Shown here piece after piece: positions 32,742 to 41,977 of a stretch of DNA of 64,000 nt. Below the pieces are notes generated by a model. That model was not told the DNA's origin, did not search any database, and worked only from the letters and a program-made list of their open reading frames with translations. Source of the stretch: Brucellaceae bacterium (lineage in GTDB: Bacteria > Pseudomonadota > Alphaproteobacteria > Rhizobiales > Rhizobiaceae); assembly GCA_020637755.1 (NCBI GenBank), contig JACKJW010000003.1, positions 1 through 64,000 on the forward strand, written 5' to 3'. The position numbers and the translations under genes are program-made. Position 1 is the stretch's first letter. Every line of letters begins with the position of its first letter.

Positions 32742-35162
32742 ATGACGGATAGAGCTGTGAGCCGCAGCTTCGAGGCTCGCGACGGGCGTTATGCCGTCCT
32801 GCCGCTGCGCGACATCGTGGTGTTTCCGCACATGATCGTGCCGCTGTTCGTGGGCCGCGAGAAATCCATCCGTGCGCTGGAAGAGGTGATGGGCGGTGAA
32901 AAGCAGATCCTGCTTGCCACCCAGAAGGATGCCTCCGTTGATGAACCGGATGCTGCGGGCATTTACGACACCGGAACGCTCGCCAACGTGCTGCAATTGC
33001 TGAAACTGCCGGACGGCACCGTCAAGGTGCTGGTCGAGGGCGGCGCGCGCGCGCGCATCACCGGCTTTACCGGCCGCGAGGACTTCCACGAGGCCGATGT
33101 CGAAATCCTGGCCGAACCGGCCGAGGAAGCCATCGAGCTTGAGGCGCTGGCCCGCTCCGTGGTCTCCGACTTCGAGAATTATGTGAAGCTGAACAAGAAG
33201 ATCTCGCCCGAGGTTGTCGGCGCGGCCTCGCAGATCGAGGATTTCTCCAAGCTCGCCGACACGGTCGCCTCCCATCTCGCCATCAAGATCCCCGAGAAGC
33301 AGGAAATGCTGGCCACGCTTTCGGTCAAGCAGCGTCTTGAAAAGGCCATGGGCTTCATGGAGTCGGAAATTTCCGTGCTCCAGGTGGAAAAGCGCATCCG
33401 TTCGCGCGTCAAGCGCCAGATGGAGAAGACCCAGCGCGAATACTACCTCAACGAGCAGATGAAGGCGATCCAGAAGGAACTCGGCGAGGGCGAGGACGGC
33501 CGCGACGAGGCCGGCGAACTGGAAGACCGCATCAAGAAGACCAAGCTCAGCAAGGAGGCCCGCGACAAGGCCGAGGCCGAACTGAAGAAGCTGCGCTCCA
33601 TGTCGCCCATGTCGGCGGAAGCCACCGTCGTGCGCAACTATCTCGACACGCTGTTGTCGCTGCCCTGGGGCAAGAAGTCCAAGGTCAAGAAGGACCTGAA
33701 CTATGCCCAGAAGGTGCTCGACGATGAGCATTTCGGCCTCGACAAGGTCAAGGACCGCATCGTCGAATATCTCGCCGTGCAGGCCCGCCAGAACAAGCTG
33801 AAAGGTCCGATCCTCTGCCTCGTCGGCCCGCCCGGCGTCGGCAAGACCTCGCTTGCCAAGTCCATCGCCAAGGCGACGGGCCGCGAATATATCCGCATGG
33901 CGCTCGGCGGCGTGCGGGACGAGGCTGAAATCCGTGGCCACCGCCGCACCTATATCGGCTCCATGCCAGGCAAGGTCATGCAGTCGATGAAGAAGGCCGG
34001 CAAGGCCAATCCGCTCTTCCTGCTCGACGAGATCGACAAGATGGGCATGGATTTCCGCGGCGACCCGTCATCGGCGCTGCTGGAGGTGCTGGACCCGGAA
34101 CAGAACGCGCACTTCATGGATCACTACCTTGAAGTGGAATACGACCTGTCGCCGGTCATGTTCATCACCACGGCCAACACGCTGAACATCCCCGGCCCGC
34201 TGATGGACCGTATGGAGATCATCCGCATTGCCGGTTACACCGAGGACGAGAAGGTGGAGATCGCCAAGCGCCATCTGCTGCCGAAGGCCGTGCGCGACCA
34301 TGCGCTCCAGCCCAAGGAGTTCTCGGTTTCCGACGATGCCATCCGCGGCGTGATCCGCACCTACACCCGTGAGGCGGGCGTGCGTAACCTCGAGCGCGAG
34401 CTGATGACGCTGGCGCGCAAGGCCGTCACGCGCATCCTCAAGGACAAGGTGAAGGCGGTGAAGGTCACCGGCAAGAACCTGGACGAGTTCCTCGGCGTGC
34501 CGCGCTTCCGCTATGGCCAGGCCGAGGGCGAGGACCAGGTGGGTGTCGTGACCGGACTGGCCTGGACCGAAGTGGGCGGCGAGTTGCTCACCATCGAAGG
34601 CGTCATGATGCCGGGCAAGGGCAAGATGACCGTCACCGGCAACCTGCGCGACGTGATGAAGGAATCGATCTCGGCGGCGGCCTCCTATGTCCGCTCCCGC
34701 GCCATTGATTTCGGCATCGAGCCGCCGCTTTTCGACAAGCGCGACATCCACGTGCACGTGCCGGAGGGTGCCACGCCGAAGGACGGCCCGTCGGCCGGTA
34801 TCGCCATGATGACCGCCATCGTTTCGGTGCTGACCGGCATTCCGGTGCGCAAGGATATCGCCATGACCGGTGAGATCACGCTGCGCGGCCGGGTGCTGCC
34901 CATTGGCGGCCTGAAGGAAAAGCTGCTGGCGGCGCACCGCGGCGGCATCAAGAAGGTGCTGATCCCCGAGGAGAACGCCAAGGACCTGCCGGATATTCCG
35001 GAGAACGTGAAGGCAGGCCTTGAAATCGTTCCCGTCGGCCGGGCAGGCGAGGTGCTGGGCCACGCTCTTGTGCGCATGCCGGAGGCCATCGAATGGACCG
35101 AACCGGCCGAGCCTGTGAAGCCCGTCGCAGCCGCATCCGATGCGGTCGGCATTGCCCACTGA
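32742..35162 (+). CDS. lon: ATP-dependent protease Lon (LonA)
   Basis: Lon degrades misfolded and short-lived regulatory proteins. The 806 residues follow LonA layout: N-terminal substrate domain starting YAVLPLRDIVVFPHMIVPLF, coiled-coil arm, AAA+ domain with Walker A GPPGVGKTS and Walker B LFLLDEIDKMG, and the C-terminal protease domain with Ser in TPKDGPSAGIAMM and Lys in GGLKEKLLAAHRGG. ATG 32742 has AGGAAGG 7 nt upstream; ATG 32736, two codons earlier, is too close to it. Confidence 0.98.
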   Translation: MTDRAVSRSFEARDGRYAVLPLRDIVVFPHMIVPLFVGREKSIRALEEVMGGEKQILLATQKDASVDEPDAAGIYDTGTLANVLQLLKLPDGTVKVLVEGGARARITGFTGREDFHEADVEILAEPAEEAIELEALARSVVSDFENYVKLNKKISPEVVGAASQIEDFSKLADTVASHLAIKIPEKQEMLATLSVKQRLEKAMGFMESEISVLQVEKRIRSRVKRQMEKTQREYYLNEQMKAIQKELGEGEDGRDEAGELEDRIKKTKLSKEARDKAEAELKKLRSMSPMSAEATVVRNYLDTLLSLPWGKKSKVKKDLNYAQKVLDDEHFGLDKVKDRIVEYLAVQARQNKLKGPILCLVGPPGVGKTSLAKSIAKATGREYIRMALGGVRDEAEIRGHRRTYIGSMPGKVMQSMKKAGKANPLFLLDEIDKMGMDFRGDPSSALLEVLDPEQNAHFMDHYLEVEYDLSPVMFITTANTLNIPGPLMDRMEIIRIAGYTEDEKVEIAKRHLLPKAVRDHALQPKEFSVSDDAIRGVIRTYTREAGVRNLERELMTLARKAVTRILKDKVKAVKVTGKNLDEFLGVPRFRYGQAEGEDQVGVVTGLAWTEVGGELLTIEGVMMPGKGKMTVTGNLRDVMKESISAAASYVRSRAIDFGIEPPLFDKRDIHVHVPEGATPKDGPSAGIAMMTAIVSVLTGIPVRKDIAMTGEITLRGRVLPIGGLKEKLLAAHRGGIKKVLIPEENAKDLPDIPENVKAGLEIVPVGRAGEVLGHALVRMPEAIEWTEPAEPVKPVAAASDAVGIAH

Positions 35163-35185
35163 GGCCTTTTGAAAACCAACTGTTG

Positions 35186-35212
35186 AAAAGCCGGGTTTCG
35201 ACCCGGCTTTTT
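35186..35212 (+). terminator. Intrinsic terminator after lon
   Basis: Stem AAAAGCCGGGT/ACCCGGCTTTT with loop TTCG and further T residues, 24 bp after the lon stop. Confidence 0.9.
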
Positions 35213-35352
35213 TGCTGGAATCCCACCTTTTCTGGGGGTTTGCGGCGATGCGGGAACGAAAAAGGCTTTGTTTCGCCCCGAGCCGTGAATATGGTCCCGG
35301 CAACCGGTTGAGTCGCATTCCCGGTTGATGAACAACAGAAAAGGGAAACCCC

Positions 35353-35625
35353 ATGAACAAGAACGAACTCGTGGCTGCCGTTGCCGAGAAGGCCAACCTG
35401 TCCAAGACCGATGCACAGTCCGCCATCGACGCCGTGTTCGAGGCGATCACCGGCGAACTGAAGAATGGCGGCGATGTTCGTCTCGTCGGTTTTGGCAATT
35501 TCTCGGTTTCCCGCCGTGAAGCCACCACCGGCCGCAACCCTCAGACCGGCAAGACCGTCGACATTCCGGCCCGTAACGTGCCGAAGTTCTCGGCCGGCAA
35601 GGGCCTGAAGGACGCCGTCAACTAA
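35353..35625 (+). CDS. hupB: HU family DNA-binding protein
   Basis: A 90-residue histone-like HU. MNKNELVAAVAEKANLSKTD and AIDAVFEAITGELKNGGDVR form the dimer helices; LVGFGNFSVSRREATTGRNP and QTGKTVDIPARNVPKFSAGK form the DNA-wrapping arm with its Pro. The lon-hup order is conserved in most Proteobacteria. It has its own upstream region of about 140 bp and a strong terminator, so it is probably a single-gene unit. Confidence 0.97.
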   Translation: MNKNELVAAVAEKANLSKTDAQSAIDAVFEAITGELKNGGDVRLVGFGNFSVSRREATTGRNPQTGKTVDIPARNVPKFSAGKGLKDAVN

Positions 35626-35652
35626 GACGCGCCCGACTGCCAGTTCCGATTG

Positions 35653-35684
35653 CCCGGCCGGACGCGCTGTCCGGCCGGGTTTTT
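35653..35684 (+). terminator. Intrinsic terminator after hupB
   Basis: Perfect 11-bp stem CCCGGCCGGAC/GTCCGGCCGGG with 5-nt loop and TTTTT tail. Confidence 0.92.
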
Positions 35685-35765
35685 CTTGTCTGCCCCCGTC
35701 CCGCCGTTGCCTTGTCACGCCGCCTGTTGTCTCATGCTCGGGACTTGGCAGAGGGACGAACGATC

Positions 35766-37472
35766 ATGACCAGCCACCGCCTGACCGGCCGTATCAATCA
35801 GGGGCGGGGCGCGGCGCCCGCCGATCTGGTGCTGCGTGGCGGGCGCTTTTTCGATCTGGTGAGCGGCCGCCTTGTGGAGGGCGATATCGCCATCTGTGGC
35901 GAGACGATCGTCGGCACCTGCGCGTCCTATCGTGGCGCGCAAGTCATCGACATTTCCGGCCGGATCGTCGTGCCGGGCTTCATCGACACACACCTTCATG
36001 TCGAATCCTCGCTCGTCACGCCATTCGAGTTTGATCGCTGTGTGCTGCCGCACGGCGTCACCACGGCCATCTGTGATCCCCATGAAATCGCCAATGTCGC
36101 GGGCATTCCCGGTATCCGCTATTTCCTCGACAGTGCCATGCAGACGGCAATGGACCTGCGCGTCCAGCTTTCCAGCTGTGTGCCCTCAACCGAAATGGAG
36201 ACGACGGGAGCCCGGCTGGAGGCCGCAGACCTGACGCCCTTCATGGATCACCCCAAGGTGATCGGCCTGGCCGAGTTCATGAATTATCCGGGCGTCCTCT
36301 TCAACGATCCCGCCTGCATCGCCAAGCTGGAGGCGTTCCAGGGCCGCCACATCGACGGCCATGCGCCGCTGGTCCGCGGGCTGGACCTGAACGGCTATCT
36401 GGCGGCGGGCATCCGCACCGACCATGAGACGACCACCGCCGACGAAGCGCTCGAAAAGCTCTCCAAAGGAATGCACATCCTCATCCGCGAAGGCTCGGTG
36501 TCGAAGGACCTGCATGCGCTGGCCCCGATCATCACGGAGCGAAATTCGCCCTTCATTGCGCTGTGCACCGACGACCGCAACCCGCTCGACATCGCCGAAC
36601 ATGGCCATCTGGACTACATGATCCGCACAGCGATTGCCCTCGGCGCCGATCCGCTGGCCGTCTATCGCGCAGCTTCCATTTCCGCGGCGAAAGCCTTCCG
36701 TCTGCATGACCGCGGCCTCGTCGCGCCCGGTTGGCGCGCCGATCTCGCCATCGTTTCCTCTCTGGAAGCCTGCGACGTCGGGATGGTGCTCTCGGCCGGC
36801 AGGATCGTGGACGATGCGCTCTTCGCCGCACGCACCATCGTCGAGCCCGTCGCGCGCCACTCGGTCAAGGCGCGCGCCGTTACCGCTGCCGATTTCGCCC
36901 ACCGGTCCAACAACGGGCATACCCATGTCATCGGCATCGAACCCGGCAAGATCATCACGCGCCACCTGCATGAGGACATGCCGCTGGAGGGCGGGCAGAA
37001 GCGCGCGGACGTCGCCCGCGATCTGGTCAAGATCGCCGTGCTGGAACGCCATGGCAAGAACGGCAACCTTGCCACCGGATTCGTAAAGGGCTTCGGCCTG
37101 AAACGCGGCGCCATCGGTTCGACCGTCTGCCACGACCACCACAACATCGCCGTCGTCGGCACGGACGATGCCGACATGGCGCTGGCCGCCACACGCCTTG
37201 GCGAGATCGAGGGCGGCTTCGTCGTGGTGGCCGATGGCAAGGTGCTGGCAGAAGTGGCGCTGCCCGTCGCCGGCCTGATGAGCCTGAAGCCCTATGAAGA
37301 TGTGCGTGACGAATTGATGGTCCTGCGCGCCGCAGCCCGCACCCTCGGCGTGACACTGGAAGAGCCGTTCCTGCAACTGGCCTTCCTCGCGCTGCCCGTC
37401 ATCCCCCACCTCAAGATCACCGATCACGGCATGGTCGATGTCGACCGCTTCGAGGTGATCGCAGCGGGGTGA
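35766..37472 (+). CDS. ade: Adenine deaminase
   Basis: An amidohydrolase of 568 residues that converts adenine to hypoxanthine in purine salvage. Metal motif FIDTHLHVESSLVTPFEFDR, DPHEIANVAG, and CTDDRNPLDIAEHGHLDYMI are diagnostic of the Ade family, as is the C-terminal NGNLATGFVKGFGLKRGAIG and CHDHHNIAVVG part. ATG 35766 has GAGGGA about 9 nt upstream. The stop codon lies inside a 14-bp tandem repeat. Confidence 0.95.
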   Translation: MTSHRLTGRINQGRGAAPADLVLRGGRFFDLVSGRLVEGDIAICGETIVGTCASYRGAQVIDISGRIVVPGFIDTHLHVESSLVTPFEFDRCVLPHGVTTAICDPHEIANVAGIPGIRYFLDSAMQTAMDLRVQLSSCVPSTEMETTGARLEAADLTPFMDHPKVIGLAEFMNYPGVLFNDPACIAKLEAFQGRHIDGHAPLVRGLDLNGYLAAGIRTDHETTTADEALEKLSKGMHILIREGSVSKDLHALAPIITERNSPFIALCTDDRNPLDIAEHGHLDYMIRTAIALGADPLAVYRAASISAAKAFRLHDRGLVAPGWRADLAIVSSLEACDVGMVLSAGRIVDDALFAARTIVEPVARHSVKARAVTAADFAHRSNNGHTHVIGIEPGKIITRHLHEDMPLEGGQKRADVARDLVKIAVLERHGKNGNLATGFVKGFGLKRGAIGSTVCHDHHNIAVVGTDDADMALAATRLGEIEGGFVVVADGKVLAEVALPVAGLMSLKPYEDVRDELMVLRAAARTLGVTLEEPFLQLAFLALPVIPHLKITDHGMVDVDRFEVIAAG

Positions 37473-37500
37473 TTGCAGCGGGGTGATTGCAGCGGGGTGA
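37461..37500 (+). repeat. 14-bp tandem repeat over the ade stop codon
   Basis: Unit GCAGCGGGGTGATT occurs twice in full (37461-37474, 37475-37488) and a third time as 12 bp (37489-37500). The ade stop TGA at 37470-37472 is in the first unit. Confidence 0.9.
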
Positions 37501-37562
37501 CACCTCACGGCTTGGCTTCGCCGCCTGCCTGCGCTAAGCCTCCCCCGCAATCGGAAGGGGGC

Positions 37563-39569
37563 ATGTCCGGCATGAAATACCGCGCAGACATTGACGGCCT
37601 GAGAACGCTGGCCGTCGTTCCGGTCGTCCTGTTCCACGCCGGGCTGGGCTTTTCCGGCGGCTTTGTGGGTGTCGATATCTTCTTCGTCATTTCCGGTTTC
37701 CTGATCACCGGCATCCTGCATGATGGCATGAAGGCCGGCACATATTCGGTGACCGGCTTCTATGACCGCCGCATCCGCCGCATTTTCCCGGCCCTGCTGG
37801 TGGTAACAGTCATGGTGCTGGCCTCGGCCTCGGTGCTGTTGATGCCGTCCGATTTCCAGGCCACCGCCAAATCGGCGCTGTGGTCCTCTGTGTTTCTGTC
37901 CAATTTCCATTTTTATGCGCAGACCGGCTACTTCATGGAAGCCGCCGAACTGAGCCCGTTGCTGCACACATGGTCGCTCTCGGTGGAAGAGCAGTTCTAT
38001 GTCGTCTTCCCGCTGGTCTTGTGGCTGGCCCACCGCTTCCTGCGCTCTGCCGGGCGGCTGCTCATGCTGCTGTCGGTGATCGCGGCCATTTCCTTCGCAC
38101 TTTCCGTTATTGCCGTGCGCAGCACACCGGAAGCCGCCTTCTACCTCAGCCACAACCGCATCTGGGAACTGATGACGGGCTCCATGCTGGCCGTTGCCGT
38201 GAGAGAAGGTCTCACCTCCCGGATTTCAGCCCGTCCGGCAATCGCCAACGGCGCGGGCGCTCTTGGCCTCGCGCTGATCGTCTGGGCCGTTTTCTCCTAT
38301 TCCGCCTCCACACCGTTTCCCGGTGCCGCGGCGCTGGCACCCTGCCTCGGGGCCGTTCTGCTCATCTGGTCCGGCGCAAGCGGAACAGCGGCGGTGGCCA
38401 ACCGCCTGCTTGCACTGCCGCCAATGGTTTTCATCGGGCGCATCTCCTATTCGCTCTACCTGTGGCACTGGCCCGTCTTCGTCTTTGCCCGCTATGGACG
38501 CGAGGTCGCGCCCGTAGCGGCCGAAATGCTTGTTTGGGTGGGCGTTTCCGTGGCACTCGCCATCCTGTCATGGCGTTTCATCGAACAGCCGTTCCGCGAC
38601 CGCCAACGATTCCCAGATCCGCTGAAGGTGCTGGCGGCCGGTGCGCTGGCAACTGCACTGGTGGCGGGAACATCTGCGGGCATTTCTTCGGCGCGCGGCT
38701 TTCCGAGCCGGCTCGATCCCGAACTGCGCAAGCTCATCAAGGCGCGTTACATGCACGACAGGCGCGATTGCCACCGCGTGACACCGTCCCGCATGCGCCG
38801 GGGCGACATCTGCATCCGCGGTGCCGAAACGGGCGAACCCTCCTTCGTGCTGGCAGGCGACAGCCATGCCGATGCAGCCAGTCCGGCCATCTTCGCCGCT
38901 GCTGAAGCGCTTGGCCTGCGCGGCTACCAGTACACGGCGGCCGGTTTCCGCCCCATGCCGGGTGTGGAAAAGCGGGGCGAGCCAAATTACGTGCATCGCT
39001 CGGCCGCCTTTGTCGCGTTTCTGAAGCAGCACCCGGAAGTGCACACCGTCATCATCACCGGCTTCTGGATCCACCAGCTGACGGGGGATTCCTTCCGGCA
39101 CAGGGGCACCCTCTGGTACGATGCCGCCTATGACGGCTCTGGCACCGCCTACAACCGGATAGCCACGCGCAACGGCCTGACACGTCTCTTCACCACCTTT
39201 GCCGACCGCCGATTCATCCTGCTGGATGACGTCGCCTCGGGCAACGCGCTGGACCTGAAAAGCCAGGCGCGCCGCATCTGGCGGTCAGGCCAGGGGTCCA
39301 TGGCCGCTGCCGCCATGGACCGTGCGGATTACCAGGCCCAGCGCGATGCCTATGAGCCCTTGCTCAAGGAACTGGCCGCCACGCACCCCAACGTCACCTA
39401 CGAGCCGCTGTTTACAACCCTCTGCGACGACATGGCCTGCCGCCTGATGCGCAATGGCCAGCCGGTGTGGCGCAATGGCGACCATCTGAGCGCCACGGGC
39501 GCCATGTTGCTGGAACCGCAGTTCCGCGACCTTTTGGCCACGTTGGAAACGCTTCAAATCGCACGTTGA
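37563..39569 (+). CDS. Acyltransferase 3 family protein with SGNH domain (OafA type)
   Basis: A 668-residue O-acyltransferase with two parts. The membrane part (about ten helices, residues 1-370) opens RADIDGLRTLAVVPVVLFHA and GGFVGVDIFFVISGFLITGI, with YDRRIRRIFPALLVVT and HTWSLSVEEQFYVVFPLVLW. The periplasmic SGNH hydrolase-like part has Ser in VLAGDSHADAA and the Asp/His of GDHLSATGAMLL. Such proteins acetylate LPS, peptidoglycan or capsule sugars in the periplasm. ATG 37563 follows GGAAGGGGG. The target polymer is unknown. Confidence 0.95.
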   Translation: MSGMKYRADIDGLRTLAVVPVVLFHAGLGFSGGFVGVDIFFVISGFLITGILHDGMKAGTYSVTGFYDRRIRRIFPALLVVTVMVLASASVLLMPSDFQATAKSALWSSVFLSNFHFYAQTGYFMEAAELSPLLHTWSLSVEEQFYVVFPLVLWLAHRFLRSAGRLLMLLSVIAAISFALSVIAVRSTPEAAFYLSHNRIWELMTGSMLAVAVREGLTSRISARPAIANGAGALGLALIVWAVFSYSASTPFPGAAALAPCLGAVLLIWSGASGTAAVANRLLALPPMVFIGRISYSLYLWHWPVFVFARYGREVAPVAAEMLVWVGVSVALAILSWRFIEQPFRDRQRFPDPLKVLAAGALATALVAGTSAGISSARGFPSRLDPELRKLIKARYMHDRRDCHRVTPSRMRRGDICIRGAETGEPSFVLAGDSHADAASPAIFAAAEALGLRGYQYTAAGFRPMPGVEKRGEPNYVHRSAAFVAFLKQHPEVHTVIITGFWIHQLTGDSFRHRGTLWYDAAYDGSGTAYNRIATRNGLTRLFTTFADRRFILLDDVASGNALDLKSQARRIWRSGQGSMAAAAMDRADYQAQRDAYEPLLKELAATHPNVTYEPLFTTLCDDMACRLMRNGQPVWRNGDHLSATGAMLLEPQFRDLLATLETLQIAR

Positions 39570-39653
39570 ACGCAGCGAAGCGCAAGATTGGAATCATCTG
39601 GAAACGCTTCAAATCGCACGTTGAACGCAGCGAAGCGCAAGATTTGAATCATC
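39544..39653 (+). repeat. 55-bp tandem duplication at the acyltransferase 3' end
   Basis: Units 39544-39598 and 39599-39653 are identical but for one base (GATTGGAATC versus GATTTGAATC). A nine-base stub of a third unit follows. Each contains the arms TTCAAATCGC and a GATTTGAA-like end, able to form a hairpin. The first unit includes the stop codon of the acyltransferase; tRNA-Val starts 6 bp after the second. Confidence 0.9.
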
Positions 39654-39659
39654 TGGAAA

Positions 39660-39735
39660 TGGTGGGCGATGAGAGACTCGAACTCCCGACATCCTCGGTG
39701 TAAACGAGGCGCTCTACCAGCTGAGCTAATCGCCC
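39660..39735 (-). tRNA. tRNA-Val (TAC)
   Basis: On the minus strand GGGCGAT/ATCGCCC acceptor, GCTCAGCTGGTAGAGC D arm, anticodon stem CCTCG/CGAGG around TTTACAC giving anticodon TAC, T arm with GTTCGAGTC, discriminator A and an encoded CCA; 76 nt. Confidence 0.97.
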
Positions 39736-39930
39736 GGACGCGGCTGTCCGCGGACGGCAGGGGTTTAGGCGTTTAGCGCCCCCGGCGCAAGGAAAAAACC
39801 GATTTGGCGCGGCGTGCAACGGTGCGGCGAGAATTAACCGGCCAATGCGCTCTCCCCGCTTGACACTCATCACCGATGGCCTTAAGTCACGCCCCACGAC
39901 GCCGCCGGAAACGGATCGGCCGTCCAAAGC

Positions 39931-40007
39931 GCGGGTGTAGCTCAGTCGGTTAGAGTGCCGGCCTGTCACGCCGGAGGTCGCGGGTTCGAGCCCCGTCACT
40001 CGCGCCA
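39931..40007 (+). tRNA. tRNA-Asp (GTC)
   Basis: Acceptor GCGGGTG/CACTCGC, D arm GCTCAGTCGGTTAGAGT, anticodon stem CCGGC/GCCGG around CTGTCAC giving anticodon GTC, T arm GGTTCGAGCC, discriminator G and an encoded CCA; 77 nt. Its 3' 48 nt are repeated at 41978-42025, so it serves as the attachment site of an islet. The 39736-39930 stretch before it holds only its promoter region. Confidence 0.98.
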
Positions 40008-40014
40008 TTTTTTC
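39960..40014 (+). repeat. attL of the tRNA-Asp islet
   Basis: First copy of the 55-bp repeat, from the anticodon stem (GGCCTGTCACGCC) through CCA and the following TTTTTTC. Confidence 0.9.
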
Positions 40015-40044
40015 AATGACTTAGCATTGATGCCGTTGGCGAAA

Positions 40045-40074
40045 AGTCTGAATGCCGGGCCGGCAATTCAGACT
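40045..40074. repeat. 30-bp inverted repeat just inside attL
   Basis: AGTCTGAATGCCGG pairs with CCGGCAATTCAGACT (one bulge), 30 bp inside the left junction. It may be a recombination-protein site or a hairpin that insulates the tRNA from the islet. The rest of 40015-40281 holds only AT-rich upstream sequence of the ATPase gene. Confidence 0.7.
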
Positions 40075-40281
40075 CGATTGTGGGATGCAGTTTTCTTCTG
40101 ATTGGACGCAAACCTGTTGGTCGAAAACTCGGTTCAGCCAAGGACTCGCAACCCCACCTATTAAGTCATCAAAAATGGCCGCACTTGGGCGCGTTCTCGC
40201 TAATTGACGGTAAAAATACAAAAGAAATCAGATAGATAATGCAAGTTTGCAGGTTTAGCCTGATTCAGATATCTAATTCGT

Positions 40282-41730
40282 ATGGACGCAATTTCAAAAG
40301 ACGACATTCTGATTCGAGTACGTCGCGACAATCCTTGGTGGAGTGATGTCGATAACGTAATACCGGAAGCTGAATCGCCTCGAAGAGTATATTTCAACTC
40401 ATTTGTTGAGGTAGCCCTCAATAAGAATATCCGGAGAGCTGCGATACTTTTAGGGCCGCGGCGCGTCGGTAAGACGTTCATGCTTAAGCAGCTGATTCAT
40501 GAGGCGATGCTGCGGGGGCAAGACCCAAAAAGAATTCTTTATATTAGCGTCGATACACCCATATATTTAGGCATTCGTCTTGAAGCATTTATCGAAATGA
40601 TCGATGAATATTCTGATAATATGGAATATATAGTAATATTTGATGAAATACAGTATCTTTCGGGTTGGGAAGTTCATTTAAAGGATTTGGTGGACAGTTA
40701 TAAGAATATTAAATTTATTGCTAGCGGGTCAGCCGCTGCGGCTCTTCGCTTGAAGAGCAAAGAATCTGGCGCCGGGCGATTTTCTGACTTCATGCTGCCT
40801 CCATTGACGTTCTACGAATTTCTGCTTTTTATCGGACGAGATGAAGAATTAGTTGAGGAAGTATGTCATGAAAATCAGTATGAAACGGAGAAATTAGATA
40901 GATATAAATGTAAAAATATAGAAGAATTAAATAATTGTTTCATCGACTATCTGAATTTTGGAGGATATCCGGAGGCAGTACTTAATCAAGAAATAAGAAA
41001 AAATCCAGAGAGATTTATTAAAAATGACATTATTGATAAGGTGCTACTAAAAGATCTGCCAAGTCTTTATGGAATAAATAGAATTCAAGAATTAAATCAG
41101 CTCTTTTCGTTTCTTGCTTACAATGCTGGGTTGGAGGCGAGTTATGAAAATATCTCACAAGAAACCGGCTTAACCAAGCCGATGGTGAAGCAATTTATTG
41201 AGTATCTAGAAAGTGCATTCTTGATAATTAAGACAAGTAGCACGGATGAGATGTGCAGAATAAAACAAAGGGAGAGAAATTTTAAGGTATATTTAAACAA
41301 TCCGTCCATGCGAGCTGCTCTTTTTGCTCCTGTCGTAGCGGACGACAGTGCTATGGTCGGTCGACTGGCCGAGTCGGCGATATTTTCTCAATGGCAACAT
41401 TCTGCGCGATTTGGAAGGTTGCATTACGCAAGATGGCGAAATGGAGAAGTAGATATTGTTTATATTTTGTCGAATAAAAATGCAGCGTGGATAGGGGAAA
41501 TTAAATGGTCAGATCAAATTAAACAAAAATTTCGAGAAAAAACGAGCGGGATTGCGCATTTGATCCGCAAAAATCCGTCGATTGAGAGTTCCTTCATTAC
41601 GACCAAGACCATTCATTCGAGCAGCGTGATTGAAGGCTGCTCGCTTCGAATTTATCCAAGTGCCTTGTATGCCTACATGGTCGGCAGGAACATAACGAAG
41701 GATCTCGATGAGGTCCTAAAACGCGATTGA
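40282..41730 (+). CDS. AAA ATPase with C-terminal DUF4143 nuclease-like domain
   Basis: A 482-residue ATPase of the AAA_14-DUF4143 type. Walker A is GPRRVGKT (58-65), Walker B IVIFDEIQ (117-124), with FIASGSAAAALRLKSKESGA as arginine-finger region, and LTFYEFLLF and YLNFGGYPEAVL as family signatures. A winged-helix-like part precedes the C-terminal DUF4143 domain, where D391, E406 and K408 (GEVDIVYI then GEIKWS) form a PD-(D/E)XK-like site. It is the only gene of the islet and codon use is AT-rich. Function in the family is not established; defence or mobile-element roles are plausible guesses. No good Shine-Dalgarno precedes the ATG. Confidence 0.88.
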   Translation: MDAISKDDILIRVRRDNPWWSDVDNVIPEAESPRRVYFNSFVEVALNKNIRRAAILLGPRRVGKTFMLKQLIHEAMLRGQDPKRILYISVDTPIYLGIRLEAFIEMIDEYSDNMEYIVIFDEIQYLSGWEVHLKDLVDSYKNIKFIASGSAAAALRLKSKESGAGRFSDFMLPPLTFYEFLLFIGRDEELVEEVCHENQYETEKLDRYKCKNIEELNNCFIDYLNFGGYPEAVLNQEIRKNPERFIKNDIIDKVLLKDLPSLYGINRIQELNQLFSFLAYNAGLEASYENISQETGLTKPMVKQFIEYLESAFLIIKTSSTDEMCRIKQRERNFKVYLNNPSMRAALFAPVVADDSAMVGRLAESAIFSQWQHSARFGRLHYARWRNGEVDIVYILSNKNAAWIGEIKWSDQIKQKFREKTSGIAHLIRKNPSIESSFITTKTIHSSSVIEGCSLRIYPSALYAYMVGRNITKDLDEVLKRD

Positions 41731-41977
41731 ATTAGATTTTACCGGCCATATTTTCCGAAGACTGCAACATGCAAGGGCAGCAGGTTCGCTTAGAGCCGAG
41801 AGACCGTCTGATGAATGACATCAGATTGCTACCGCATTTGAAGCTCCCGCGCTCACCTCTTGAGGTAAATTCAGACTGGCAAGCCTATAGACTATCGTTC
41901 AAACTTTGCTACAGATTGGCAGTGATTTCAGCCACCTATAGAAGTCTGAAGATATTGAGATTGTTCAACAACGATTA
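41731..41977 (+). other. Right flank of the islet, no recognised gene
   Basis: The 247 bp between the ATPase and attR contain one open frame of 69 codons (from 41769) without Shine-Dalgarno or recognisable motif. It could be a decayed gene. Nothing integrase-like was seen. Confidence 0.5.

Noticed and set aside
36186..38153. Minus-strand frame of 655 codons opposite ade and the acyltransferase
   Set aside because: It spans two real genes and their gap, which an actual gene would not do.
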